DNA of 64,000 nt. Origin: a virus. Where the stretch lies: positions 1-64,000 of the IMG/VR virus record IMGVR_UViG_3300005842_000485; one strand, written 5' to 3'. The translations under genes and the position numbers were made by a program. Under the pieces are notes generated by a model that worked only from the letters and a program-made list of their open reading frames with translations, made no database searches and was not told the DNA's origin. This document shows, one piece after another, positions 6,991 through 14,416 of the stretch (its first letter is position 1; every line of letters begins with the position of its first letter).

Positions 6991-7365
6991 TTACACGGCT
7001 TGTTCTTCTTCGTCGGGCGCGGGTGAGGCGTCCGGCTTATCGAGGAATTGAATCTGGCTGGCCGAGACCTGGAGCACCTTGAGCTTCGGCCCCTTCGTCT
7101 GCTTCTTCTCGTACTGGGCGAGCGACCCCGAGACGAGCACGGCGCTCCCCTTGGCGAGATGGTTCACGACGGCGGTGGCGAGGTCGCCCCAACAGACGAC
7201 ATCGGCGAACGTGGTGAACGGTGTTCTGCCTTTGGCGTAGCGATTCGAGGCGACGGTGAGTGCGGCGCCAGGTCTGCCACCATCGGCGGTAAGCGGGTGC
7301 GGGTCGGCGACAAGGCGACCTGCGATCAGCACCTGATTGATGTACGGCATCTTCAACTCGGACAT
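6991..7365 (-). CDS. ssb: Single-stranded DNA-binding protein
   Basis: 124-residue OB-fold SSB that coats single-stranded DNA in replication. It starts 'MPYINQVLIAGRLVADP' after a five-residue extension and continues through 'FTTFADVVCWGDLATAV', 'KGSAVLVSGSL' and 'KVLQVSASQIQFLD', all typical SSB strands. The usual DDDIPF-like tail is replaced by 'DEEEQAV', acidic but without the terminal Pro-Phe, so contacts with host partners may differ. Start ATG at 7365 (alternative 7350). The leader is G-rich, then CCCC. It is the first gene of a leftward operon with a TTGACC-type promoter about 70 bases upstream. Confidence 0.92.
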   Translation of the reverse strand: MSELKMPYINQVLIAGRLVADPHPLTADGGRPGAALTVASNRYAKGRTPFTTFADVVCWGDLATAVVNHLAKGSAVLVSGSLAQYEKKQTKGPKLKVLQVSASQIQFLDKPDASPAPDEEEQAV

Positions 7366-7436
7366 GGGGCATGTCCCCCTCTCTTCTATTGGGTTGCTGC
7401 TGGATGGACTGCGAAAGGGCTGCGGCGGTCGTCTTA

Positions 7437-7466
7437 TGCGTACGGGCGCAGCGGGTGAGGGGTCAA
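7437..7466 (-). promoter_or_regulatory. SSB operon promoter (TTGACC-N17-GTACGCA)
   Basis: Minus strand TTGACC (7466-7461), 17 bases, then GTACGCA (7443-7437). It fits the genome-wide leftward promoter element, with a weaker downstream box. Confidence 0.5.
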
Positions 7467-7472
7467 TGCGGG

Positions 7473-7502
7473 TTGCCGGCAGCGTTTTGTAGACGCTATG
7501 GT
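7473..7502 (+). promoter_or_regulatory. Possible rightward promoter
   Basis: TTGCCG (7473-7478), 18-base spacer, TATGGT (7497-7502), 25 bases before the ATG at 7527. It lies back-to-back with the SSB promoter. Moderate match only. Confidence 0.35.
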
Positions 7503-7526
7503 GAGAAACGATTCACTGATACCACT

Positions 7527-7685
7527 ATGGAAGCAGTCTTCGGCCTCATCGTTGTCATCGGTCTCATTGCGCTGATCGTGTGGGGCTACCGCCGCATGCT
7601 CGACGTGGATAACCGGATCGCTCGTGGAGATCGAACGTTCATTTCAGACATCCTGAAAGCGATCACCGGAAAGGACAAGCAGTAA
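7527..7685 (+). CDS. Small membrane protein (52 aa)
   Basis: One N-terminal transmembrane helix ('VFGLIVVIGLIALIVWGY') followed by a charged 30-residue tail. First gene of the rightward small-protein cluster, divergent from SSB. Unknown function. The ATG at 7527 is chosen because it opens directly on the membrane segment. Confidence 0.6.
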   Translation: MEAVFGLIVVIGLIALIVWGYRRMLDVDNRIARGDRTFISDILKAITGKDKQ

Positions 7686-7811
7686 GAGGAGCGTGTCAAG
7701 AGGGTAGTGGGCAGAATCTTTGTTCAAGAGATGATGCGTAGGTATTGGCATATGGATGCGCCAATACGCGCGCTCTGTTGGCGTATTACGGACAAGGACT
7801 AGACACGAGCG

Positions 7812-7840
7812 TTGAAACGGCGCGGAATCAGGCGTACAGT
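7812..7840 (+). promoter_or_regulatory. Promoter with operator-like repeat
   Basis: TTGAAA (7812-7817), 17-base spacer, TACAGT (7835-7840). The inverted repeat ACAGT-AGA-ACTGT overlaps the -10 box, and GTATTGGC/GCCAATAC (8-bp arms) lies upstream near 7741-7768. The 285-base gap 7686-7970 holds no other gene. This is probably the regulated promoter of the small membrane-protein cluster. Confidence 0.5.
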
Positions 7841-7970
7841 AGAACTGTCCACAAACAGGAAGTTCGTTTACAACGCAGGCCCGGTGCCTCGCCCCTCCGC
7901 ACGATGTTCTGGCTAAGGCGGCGTGTGGGTTCGCAGGCACGAGCACCTCTCAATTCTTCACACTGGTTCT

Positions 7971-8210
7971 ATGGATAATCTCCACATCGTGACGTTCGAG
8001 CGCTTAGCACTCGGCTCGCGGATAGAAATGCCGCTCCTTGAAGGCCAGGTGGCATATCTCCAACAATGGCCTTCCCGGTACGTCGTACTCGAGCCGCACC
8101 CGACGTTCAAGCGGACGCAGATCGCGTTCAGCACGGACGACGAGGCAGAGATCGACGCCATCATGCGGCGGCATAGCGGCGAAGAGAAACGCGCGTACCG
8201 CATCCTCTAA
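7971..8210 (+). CDS. Hypothetical protein (79 aa)
   Basis: Soluble-looking 79-residue protein starting ATG at 7971 ('MDNLHIVTFERLALG') and ending with a charged helix ('DDEAEIDAIMRRHSGEEKR'). A longer frame from 7923 would add unlikely sequence. The leader is CU-rich without SD. Unknown function. Confidence 0.6.
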   Translation: MDNLHIVTFERLALGSRIEMPLLEGQVAYLQQWPSRYVVLEPHPTFKRTQIAFSTDDEAEIDAIMRRHSGEEKRAYRIL

Positions 8211-8221
8211 CACCAACTTCC

Positions 8222-8410
8222 ATGCTGACCGAAGCAGTTGTCGTCGCCGTTGGAATGATCGTGCTCGGCGGTCTCTCGATCTCCGCCACGCTCGCTGCGT
8301 TCGTACAGCGCGACTACACGAACGTTGTCATCGGTATCTTCGCGTCCCTGCTGTTCTTCGCGGTGGCGGGGATCAGCGCAGCGGTCGCATCCAGCCTGTT
8401 CCTCTCGTAA
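8222..8410 (+). CDS. Small two-helix membrane protein (62 aa)
   Basis: Two hydrophobic segments (about residues 4-25 and 36-60) linked by 'FVQRDYTNVV', so a hairpin membrane protein. Leader 'TAACACCAACTTCC' directly before ATG, with no SD, shared in style with neighbours at 9212 and 9665. Function unknown. Confidence 0.65.
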   Translation: MLTEAVVVAVGMIVLGGLSISATLAAFVQRDYTNVVIGIFASLLFFAVAGISAAVASSLFLS

Positions 8411-8414
8411 CCCC

Positions 8415-8744
8415 ATGACGCTTCCCGGAATCATCCTCGTCGTGCTCGGCTGCGTATGGGCGGCGGCGGTACTCGTTGCGCGGGACAAGGTTATTGCGCT
8501 CGCGCTCACCGGGTTCTTCGGAGTCTTGGGACTTGTCGCAGGAACGGCGCTCGTCCATCTCCATCCGGTCGTGCGGGTGGAACGGGTGAACGCCGTTGTC
8601 GTTCCTTCTCCGTCCGTCGATCTCGCGCCGGCCGGGTTCCAGCACGAAACCGAGATGCCACGGTTGACGGGTCTCGAACCACCGGCCAACACGGGAGTGA
8701 CCCTTCAAGTGAACGTCATGCGGAGTTCCACGGCACTCATATGA
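8415..8744 (+). CDS. Membrane protein (109 aa)
   Basis: Two N-terminal transmembrane helices ('ILVVLGCVWAAAVLVA', 'LALTGFFGVLGLVAGTALV') and a ~60-residue hydrophilic C-terminal region. Starts 4 bases after the previous stop; its own stop overlaps the next ATG as ATGA. Unknown function. Confidence 0.65.
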   Translation: MTLPGIILVVLGCVWAAAVLVARDKVIALALTGFFGVLGLVAGTALVHLHPVVRVERVNAVVVPSPSVDLAPAGFQHETEMPRLTGLEPPANTGVTLQVNVMRSSTALI

Positions 8745-8959
8745 AGCAACCCAAGCGGCGGAAAGAGCCGAAGCAATGGAAGCAATGGAAACGTGGCGAG
8801 ACGTGCAACGGCGCGCATCCTTGTCCGTCACCCGATTACCCCAACCATCACGCGGCGCTCTGCATCTGTTCGCTCGAAGAACTGGGAGTCCATGACATCG
8901 ACCAGTGCACGCTCTGTCACGCCATCGTGTGCAAGGGGTGTAAGAACACCATCCTGTAA
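8741..8959 (+). CDS. Cys/His-rich small protein
   Basis: 72 residues. Lysine/tryptophan-rich N-terminus ('KRRKEPKQWKQWKRGE'), then eight cysteines including CIC, 'CTLCHAIVCKGC' and several His residues. It is probably a small zinc-binding protein, possibly interacting with nucleic acid through its basic start. ATGA overlap with the upstream membrane-protein gene implies coupled translation. Confidence 0.65.
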   Translation: MKQPKRRKEPKQWKQWKRGETCNGAHPCPSPDYPNHHAALCICSLEELGVHDIDQCTLCHAIVCKGCKNTIL

Positions 8960-8970
8960 TCAGCAGCCGA

Positions 8971-9195
8971 ATGCGACTCGCATCCATCGCAGCCAAAGTG
9001 CTGCTCGTCATCTCCGTGCTCCTCTACGGAGTCGGTCTTCCGAAGATCGGCTTCGCGTTCATCGTGGCAACCTGCGCCGCCATCTTCACCTGGCGCGTTC
9101 TGGAGCTGCGGAGCGAGCGCGCCGCCGAACGCCGGGTCGTGCAGCGCATCAAACGATTGAACGATGCCCGCGAGGTCGCGGAGATTCTCTCTTAA
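8971..9195 (+). CDS. Small membrane protein (74 aa)
   Basis: Two closely spaced hydrophobic segments ('KVLLVISVLLYGVGL', 'FAFIVATCAAIFTW') and a strongly charged C-terminal helix ('RSERAAERRVVQRIKRL'). Probably an inner-membrane protein with a cytoplasmic basic tail. Unknown function. Confidence 0.65.
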   Translation: MRLASIAAKVLLVISVLLYGVGLPKIGFAFIVATCAAIFTWRVLELRSERAAERRVVQRIKRLNDAREVAEILS

Positions 9196-9211
9196 GTAAC
9201 ATCAACTTCAC

Positions 9212-9517
9212 ATGCAGTTCCTTGGATATTTGTTCTCGGTATGGGTCGGCGTCCTCCTTGCGTGGGCGACGCTGGGGGCCGTGGCCTTCGTCGGGGCGAT
9301 GGTGCTCGCGAGACGACTTGCCATGCGTCTTCTTTGGATAGGCGTGACAGCCCTCTACGGTATCGTCAGCATCCTCAATTTTCGATCGTGGTTCATCAAC
9401 CTGCGTACAGAGGCATTTGTAACGACGGTCGTGGTGTGGGTCGTATTGTTTATCGCCTGCGTCGCCGACGTCCTCTACTCCGCGATCGCGCAGCAGGATA
9501 CGAGTAACGCCGGCTGA
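9212..9517 (+). CDS. Membrane protein with three to four helices (101 aa)
   Basis: Hydrophobic segments at roughly residues 4-30, 38-60 and 68-90. Leader AACATCAACTTCAC before ATG, no SD. Its small polytopic form resembles holins, accessory exclusion proteins or other phage membrane modulators, but nothing specific identifies it. Confidence 0.65.
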   Translation: MQFLGYLFSVWVGVLLAWATLGAVAFVGAMVLARRLAMRLLWIGVTALYGIVSILNFRSWFINLRTEAFVTTVVVWVVLFIACVADVLYSAIAQQDTSNAG

Positions 9518-9518
9518 C

Positions 9519-9653
9519 ATGAAACACAACAAAGCGTCGGCGTACGTGGTGATCGCAGTCGCGCTCTTTGGCCTGCTCTATATGGTCGCGAACCTGAGGA
9601 GCTTCGATGTCGGTACGCAAGATCACCCGCACGTCATCTCCCTTCGTCCCTAA
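9519..9653 (+). CDS. Membrane microprotein (44 aa)
   Basis: ATG at 9519 follows the previous stop by one base. The product has a short charged start ('MKHNK'), one transmembrane helix ('YVVIAVALFGLLYMV') and a polar tail. Single-span microprotein of unknown function. Confidence 0.55.
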   Translation: MKHNKASAYVVIAVALFGLLYMVANLRSFDVGTQDHPHVISLRP

Positions 9654-9664
9654 CATCAACATCC

Positions 9665-9823
9665 ATGAAGTTCATCACCCTTCTCCTCGTGATCGTAGCG
9701 GTCGCGTATCTGGCATATACCAAAGGCGTTGAGCGCGGGTTCGGCGTTGGCGCTGATGCCATGTACCAGGAACTCGGCGCGGTCGGCTGCGGACACGGAG
9801 GCGGCGGTGGTACTTCTTGGTAA
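9665..9823 (+). CDS. Small membrane or secreted protein with Gly-rich tail (52 aa)
   Basis: N-terminal hydrophobic segment ('FITLLLVIVAVAYLAY') that could be an anchor or uncleaved signal. The C-terminus is 'CGHGGGGGTSW'. Leader TAACATCAACATCC before the ATG, no SD. Unknown function. Confidence 0.55.
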   Translation: MKFITLLLVIVAVAYLAYTKGVERGFGVGADAMYQELGAVGCGHGGGGGTSW

Positions 9824-9835
9824 CAGACAAGACTT

Positions 9836-10225
9836 ATGAAAGCTCACAACGAGACGCCGGAGGGCGGCGTCGTGGTCTATGTTCCCCAGCGGCACGTCCT
9901 CACATGGAAGACAGGCATGGTTGCCGCGCTCATTCTCCTTCTCTTCGCTGGCGCGTTCCTCGCGGTGCGGTTGTACAACGATCCGCTCAACGTCGCGACC
10001 CGCGAAGAGGCAGTCGTCCTGCGGAAGATCAACGAGAAGAAGCTCACAATTGAGCAGAACGAGCAGCGGCTCAAGCAGGCAGAAAGCGAACTCGCCGCGC
10101 TGCAATCGGAGCGCGCGGAGATCGAGAAACGCAAGATCGAGGCGGCGAATCGGGGCGTGAAAGACACGCGCCCGATCAAGATTGATCCGGCCATCACCGA
10201 GGCTTTTCAGTCGGCGGGGAAGTAG
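9836..10225 (+). CDS. Single-span membrane protein with coiled coil
   Basis: 129 residues. About 27 hydrophilic residues, one transmembrane helix (~28-46, 'MVAALILLLFAGAFLAV'), then a long charged heptad-rich helix ('KINEKKLTIEQNEQRLKQAE') of ~60 residues. This layout suits an inner-membrane protein projecting a coiled coil, as in inner-membrane spanins, and the next gene is a CHAP amidase. The spanin idea is only an analogy. Confidence 0.65.
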   Translation: MKAHNETPEGGVVVYVPQRHVLTWKTGMVAALILLLFAGAFLAVRLYNDPLNVATREEAVVLRKINEKKLTIEQNEQRLKQAESELAALQSERAEIEKRKIEAANRGVKDTRPIKIDPAITEAFQSAGK

Positions 10226-10254
10226 CACTCGCCGCTTCCCGTAAGCCCTACGAC

Positions 10255-10680
10255 GTGGAGCGCGTTGACGACTGGCGCGCGGACGAAGTGCCGGCGACCA
10301 CCAGCAACACCAGCGGTCCTGACTATCCCGAAGGGGAATGCACGTGGTTTGCTGCAAAGTTCGTTCGCGAGCAGACGGGTTTCGCGGGGTTCTACTTCCC
10401 GCGGTTGGCTGGCGAGCCTCCGCGCCACGCGAAGACATGGCCGCAACTCGCGAAGGGCGCAGGTGTCCACTCCGGTTCCGATCCTCAAGTAAATGCGGTC
10501 GCCGTCTTCACGACGGGCGTGTTCTCCACCTGGGGGCACGTCGCGGTCGTCACCGCGGTCCACCAGGACGGCACGTTCGACATCATCGAGTCGAACTATC
10601 CAAAGCATCACACGGTCACGCGCGAATCGAACATTTCGCCGGCATCCGTCACCACATTCCTCTACCCACCATCGGCATGA
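10255..10680 (+). CDS. CHAP-domain peptidoglycan amidase/endopeptidase
   Basis: 141 residues forming a single CHAP domain, a papain-like fold that cleaves peptide bonds in peptidoglycan. The catalytic Cys29 is in 'GECTWFAAKF', His95 in 'WGHVAVV', and the third polar residue in 'DIIESNYPK'. There is no cell-wall-binding domain and no signal peptide. The GTG at 10255 is the only ATG, GTG or TTG in the open part of the frame, which continues upstream to 10186. It may be a second lysin or a virion-associated enzyme. The stop overlaps the next ATG. Confidence 0.85.
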   Translation: MERVDDWRADEVPATTSNTSGPDYPEGECTWFAAKFVREQTGFAGFYFPRLAGEPPRHAKTWPQLAKGAGVHSGSDPQVNAVAVFTTGVFSTWGHVAVVTAVHQDGTFDIIESNYPKHHTVTRESNISPASVTTFLYPPSA

Positions 10681-10898
10681 CACCTTTCACACGTTCAAGC
10701 AGGAAGGCGAAGCTCCTCGAGCTGCTCCGAGATCGGCGCTACCACAGCGCACGGGAACTGCTCAAAGCGGGAGGCTACCGGTACGGAGCACGGCTCAACG
10801 AATTGCGCGGGTTCGGTTATGGCTTCTCGGTGAAGCGGGATGCGGAGAAGATGAACTTGTTCTGGTATCGGCTCGCCAGCAAACCTGCGGCCGTATGA
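10677..10898 (+). CDS. Small basic winged-helix-like protein
   Basis: 73 residues rich in Arg/Lys. 'KLLELLRDRRYHSARELLK' followed by 'RLNELRGFGYGFSVKR' looks like a helix-turn-helix plus wing, as in small excisionase- or MarR-like DNA-binding domains. Overlaps both neighbours by ATGA. Regulatory role inferred, not shown. Confidence 0.55.
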   Translation: MTPFTRSSRKAKLLELLRDRRYHSARELLKAGGYRYGARLNELRGFGYGFSVKRDAEKMNLFWYRLASKPAAV

Positions 10899-11113
10899 AG
10901 CGGCGTCACTTTCCGAAGTGTCCGACCTGTAACGGCATGGTCGGCATCGGCGCAGGGCGATTCAGGCGGGACATGCGGGGCGCGACGATCTGGAACGAGT
11001 GCCCGAACTGTGGGCCGGTTGATACGGTGGATGTCGGGAGGCCCCCGAAGGCCGGTGCGCTCGCGTGGCTGCGGGCGAGGCTTCGTACATACGCTTCCTG
11101 CCTCTCTCTATGA
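10895..11113 (+). CDS. Zinc-ribbon protein (72 aa)
   Basis: Two CxxC knuckles (CPTC near residue 9, CPNC near residue 36) define a zinc ribbon, followed by a basic C-terminal helix ('GALAWLRARLRTYA'). Likely nucleic-acid or protein binding. ATGA overlap at both ends. Confidence 0.65.
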   Translation: MKRRHFPKCPTCNGMVGIGAGRFRRDMRGATIWNECPNCGPVDTVDVGRPPKAGALAWLRARLRTYASCLSL

Positions 11114-11682
11114 CCACCAGCGATCCATGCTGTGATGCATGTGGCGGACAGATCACGGGACGCGGCGTCTTGCATGATGGAATGGTGCTATGCAGCGACG
11201 TATGCAGCACTTTTGTTGCGCGCGGCTACACGACCGCGAGCGCACAGAAGATCATCGGGAAGAAACTGGTGGCGCACGGGACAAGCAAGCGGCGTTTCCG
11301 GTTCACACTTGAACAAGAGCGGGCAATCTGTGATGCGTATTCGAGCGACGCGGCGGTGACGATGCCGCAGATTGCGCGGAAGTGGAACACCAGCCGACAA
11401 ATCATCCGGGGCGTGCTCCAAAGGAACCGAGTTGCGATCCGCCGCTGGTGCATACGGCCACCTGTGCAGAAGGTACGTGTGGCTTTCGCGCATGCGAGTC
11501 CCGTACGACTCGCAGTCCAAGACGCCGTGGGTGCGCCGGGAGATAGCGCAGCTGTGACGCCGGATCGCGCCGAACCGTACGAGCCGTTCCCGGCGCTTGA
11601 ACCCGGACGCTGTGTGGGCTGCGGCGTAGCACTCGAACCAACCCAGCGCGTCTGCGACGCATGCGATGTCGCCGGCCTCTAG
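11110..11682 (+). CDS. Zinc-finger / helix-turn-helix protein
   Basis: 190 residues. N-terminal Cys cluster ('CCDACGG', later 'CSDVC'), a central helix-turn-helix ('MPQIARKWNTSRQIIRGVL', ~85-105) similar to a resolvase or homeodomain-like fold, and a C-terminal ribbon ('CVGCGVA', 'CDACDV'). Probably a DNA-binding regulator. The ATG at 11110 overlaps the previous stop; 11065 is a less likely start. Confidence 0.6.
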   Translation: MTTSDPCCDACGGQITGRGVLHDGMVLCSDVCSTFVARGYTTASAQKIIGKKLVAHGTSKRRFRFTLEQERAICDAYSSDAAVTMPQIARKWNTSRQIIRGVLQRNRVAIRRWCIRPPVQKVRVAFAHASPVRLAVQDAVGAPGDSAAVTPDRAEPYEPFPALEPGRCVGCGVALEPTQRVCDACDVAGL

Positions 11683-11876
11683 CCGTCCGGTCACTCCATG
11701 TATGACGACGAGGGCGCGATGAAGCCGCAACCTGCGCCGGAGTTGTAGCGCGCCTGCTGCTGAACTTGCCAAATGTAGTGGCATGAGCCGGCTTGTCACT
11801 GGTTCGTAATAGGTATGCCTCTCGGGTTACCAAAAGTGATGTGGTGCACGATTGCCGTTGGATCGACACTGGTGGC

Positions 11877-12992
11877 ATGGGTGCAGACATCTCTAGCTAC
11901 GTCACCGTGCTTACCGATTCGACAAACGCGGTTAGTGCCATGATCGCGTCGCTTGTGACACTCTTCGGGGTGCTACGGTTCAGACGTCGGGCACGGGCGG
12001 AAATCGCGCCCGCCGCTGTTGTGCGAGGAAGCGCTGGCGGCGGCCTCGCGACGTTGCTCTACGTGAGCAATGCAGTTCCGCACGACATGATGGCGAACCC
12101 CGGATCGCCATCCGGGACGATCTATGCGCCCCAAGGAACAGTAACGAAGCTCCCGCGGTGGGCCACGAGTACGTTCACCCCGCTCGCGATTATCGTGGTG
12201 CTCCTCTTTGCCCTCTTCGATATGCAGCGCACATCGCATGTTGAACGCGTACCCGTTCACATCGCGCCGGTCATCACTGATGCACGTGCGTTTATCTCCG
12301 AGTACGACCCGGCCGGCACCGTCGTCTCTGGCGGGCGTGACTACATCGTGATCCGGGTGAACGGGACGTGGGATGGGACGCTGGCAACACTCTCCTCCAT
12401 TCCCGCGACGCCCAGCGAGCGCTCGGACTTCACGTGGGTATCCAATCTCAAGGAGTTGTGCGGAACCGGCTGCAACGCCAACGATGCCTTGTTCGGTTCG
12501 GAGTCTCCGGCTAATCTCGTGGCCGCGCGTCTCAAGCTGCGTACGGGCGGTGTCTCTACTGACTCCATCGCCCACGTTGGGGGCGACACTACGCCGGGGG
12601 CTGACTGCATGGTCTTCGTGTATGCGCTCGGCCTCGGTGATGACGTCCACAACACGGGCCCGTGGACCAAGATCGGCGAGGGGCGGCTCGACCCGTCCGG
12701 CTCGTGGTCTGTCGTGGGCACCGTTTCAAGTGATCGGTCACGTACCGTTACGAGCGGGAGTACCGCCAAGATCTCGCTGGCCGCGATCGTGGTGTCTCCG
12801 AAAGATGCGTCGGACGGAAAGACGCCGGAGGCCAAGAACACGATGTCATTGGCCGATCTCGGCGCGATGGGACGCTCGGAGATCGTCACGGTAGTGCCTC
12901 ATCGCGGACTTCAACGGGGACAGGTGACGGACGACACGGTTGGAGGTCAGTCACGCACTACGCCGGCGACAGGAGTATCTCGACGGCGCTGA
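11877..12992 (+). CDS. Large hypothetical membrane protein
   Basis: 371 residues from the ATG at 11877 (11793 possible). A hydrophobic segment near the N-terminus ('AVSAMIASLVTLFGVL') and a second around residue 105 ('LAIIVVLLFALFD') flank a ~60-residue loop. The remaining ~250 residues are polar with Gly/Thr-rich beta-type sequence and two Cys ('LCGTGC'), probably outside the cytoplasm. No family recognised. A strong terminator follows. Confidence 0.55.
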   Translation: MGADISSYVTVLTDSTNAVSAMIASLVTLFGVLRFRRRARAEIAPAAVVRGSAGGGLATLLYVSNAVPHDMMANPGSPSGTIYAPQGTVTKLPRWATSTFTPLAIIVVLLFALFDMQRTSHVERVPVHIAPVITDARAFISEYDPAGTVVSGGRDYIVIRVNGTWDGTLATLSSIPATPSERSDFTWVSNLKELCGTGCNANDALFGSESPANLVAARLKLRTGGVSTDSIAHVGGDTTPGADCMVFVYALGLGDDVHNTGPWTKIGEGRLDPSGSWSVVGTVSSDRSRTVTSGSTAKISLAAIVVSPKDASDGKTPEAKNTMSLADLGAMGRSEIVTVVPHRGLQRGQVTDDTVGGQSRTTPATGVSRRR

Positions 12993-13019
12993 AGACTACG
13001 TGCACACAAACTTTTGTAG

Positions 13020-13049
13020 GGACGGGGTGGCGAAATAGCCACCCCGTCC
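13020..13049 (+). terminator. Strong terminator hairpin
   Basis: Perfect 12-bp stem GGACGGGGTGGC/GCCACCCCGTCC with loop GAAATA, 28 bases after the 12992 stop. No T-run follows. Confidence 0.7.
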
Positions 13050-13134
13050 AGCATTGACCGGCGCACCATCGAATACCTGGACTGAGGCGACGTGACGAAC
13101 TGCCGGCCTGCGTAACCTCTTACCCCCTCTCCTT

Positions 13135-13383
13135 GTGACACCCATGTTGTTTGCGTTCATCACGCTTTGGGCAAAGCCATGCGTGCCGATGTTCGCGCCG
13201 ATTACTGTATATGAAGACGATGCATGGGCATACCGCGTATACAGTGCGTGGGCCTGCGGGCATCTCTACCAAGTCTTCGAGAGCGTCTATCTCCCGCACG
13301 GCGGCACGCTCAACTACGTCACGCTCATCGATGGAGAGCGCGTCTGGAACACGCCGAATCCGTGGTTGTCCGCCGAGCCGTGA
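13135..13383 (+). CDS. Hypothetical protein (82 aa)
   Basis: 82 residues with GTG start at 13135 after a pyrimidine-rich leader (CTTACCCCCTCTCCTT) and an alternative ATG at 13144. Aromatic-rich, beta-type core ('AYRVYSAWACGHLYQVFE'). Unknown function. Confidence 0.45.
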   Translation: MTPMLFAFITLWAKPCVPMFAPITVYEDDAWAYRVYSAWACGHLYQVFESVYLPHGGTLNYVTLIDGERVWNTPNPWLSAEP

Positions 13384-13513
13384 TCCTGTACGGTGAGAAC
13401 TGCGGAGCCGAGACAATCCCCCTCACGGTCACGCTTCGCGATTCCCAAACTCCAACCCAAACGTCGTGAGCCTCCCGGCTTCCCCTCGTCCAACATCCCT
13501 GAACACCAACATC

Positions 13514-14272
13514 ATGCGAACCTTCATTGCGGGGCTTGCTGCACTCGCCATCGTCGGCGGTGCGGGCTTCGCGTTCGCGAGTGCGCCGCGTACGTATCCT
13601 GGCGACAACTTCACGCTCCGCGTCGATAACTCGGGGGCGATCCATAAGGAGTATCGAGATGTGTACGAAGTAGAGCGCATCAAGATGTCAGCTGCGGAGC
13701 TTCCGGCATCACCTCCGGCCGATGAACCCCCCGTCGCTCCGGTTGAAGCAGAGACCGACAAGGCGCCGCCCGAAACTGCGCCTTCTCCGAAGGCCAACCC
13801 CGCAGTTCGGTCGGGCGATGACTGCACCCTTCCTGTGGCGGCCGTATCTTCGACCGATAGCATCGAGCCGTTCTCGCCGCCGAGCTCGCGCTTCTCGAAA
13901 GTGCCGAAGTACCTTGTTGCGATCTATGAACGTGCGTGCCGTGATTACCGTGTGCCCGTACGCTACCTCGTCGCGGACGGGTCATATGAGACGCATTTCC
14001 GTGAGAAGGCGATTGGGGATGGAGGCACGTCGTGTGGCATCCACCAAATGCATGACAGCAAGCGCACGTGGAAGGGTTGGTTCGCTGGTGGGCTTGCAGA
14101 TTGTCACAACGCGGAAAAGAACATCCGCACGACTGCGGACAGTTGGCGCAAGATGCTCGACGGTGGCCGCACGATCGCGCAGGCGATCAAGCGGCATAAC
14201 GGTTCCGGGCCTCGCGCTGACAAATACATGCGCACCGTGATGAGCGGCGCGGACCGCTACTACGCAAACTAG
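13514..14272 (+). CDS. Secreted lysozyme / transglycosylase-like enzyme
   Basis: 252 residues. A signal peptide ('MRTFIAGLAALAIVGGAGFA', cleavage near 'FASA') and a ~90-residue Pro/Ala-rich linker lead to a C-terminal lysozyme-like domain (~125-252). There 'GSYETHFREK' supplies a likely catalytic Glu159, 'SCGIHQMHD' matches the S-x-G-x-x-Q signature and 'RHNGSG' the N-G-G loop of SLT-type transglycosylases. It should cut peptidoglycan glycan strands after export. Leader AACACCAACATC before ATG, no SD. A good terminator follows. Confidence 0.75.
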   Translation: MRTFIAGLAALAIVGGAGFAFASAPRTYPGDNFTLRVDNSGAIHKEYRDVYEVERIKMSAAELPASPPADEPPVAPVEAETDKAPPETAPSPKANPAVRSGDDCTLPVAAVSSTDSIEPFSPPSSRFSKVPKYLVAIYERACRDYRVPVRYLVADGSYETHFREKAIGDGGTSCGIHQMHDSKRTWKGWFAGGLADCHNAEKNIRTTADSWRKMLDGGRTIAQAIKRHNGSGPRADKYMRTVMSGADRYYAN

Positions 14273-14286
14273 AACCTACAAAGCAG

Positions 14287-14320
14287 ACCAGTCGTCCCTC
14301 TCACCGGGGCGGCTGGTTTT
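14287..14320 (+). terminator. Rho-independent terminator
   Basis: 12-bp stem ACCAGTCGTCCC/GGGGCGGCTGGT (two G-U pairs), loop TCTCACC, then TTTT. It ends the rightward cluster after the lysozyme-like gene. Confidence 0.8.
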
Positions 14321-14416
14321 GCTGTAATCCACAATGCTTGTCTAGACGATTGCATGCTGCGGGTCTTGTGTTCGCGTCGGCGTTTGGTAGAACGAAGTCG
14401 ATCTACACACCCCTCA

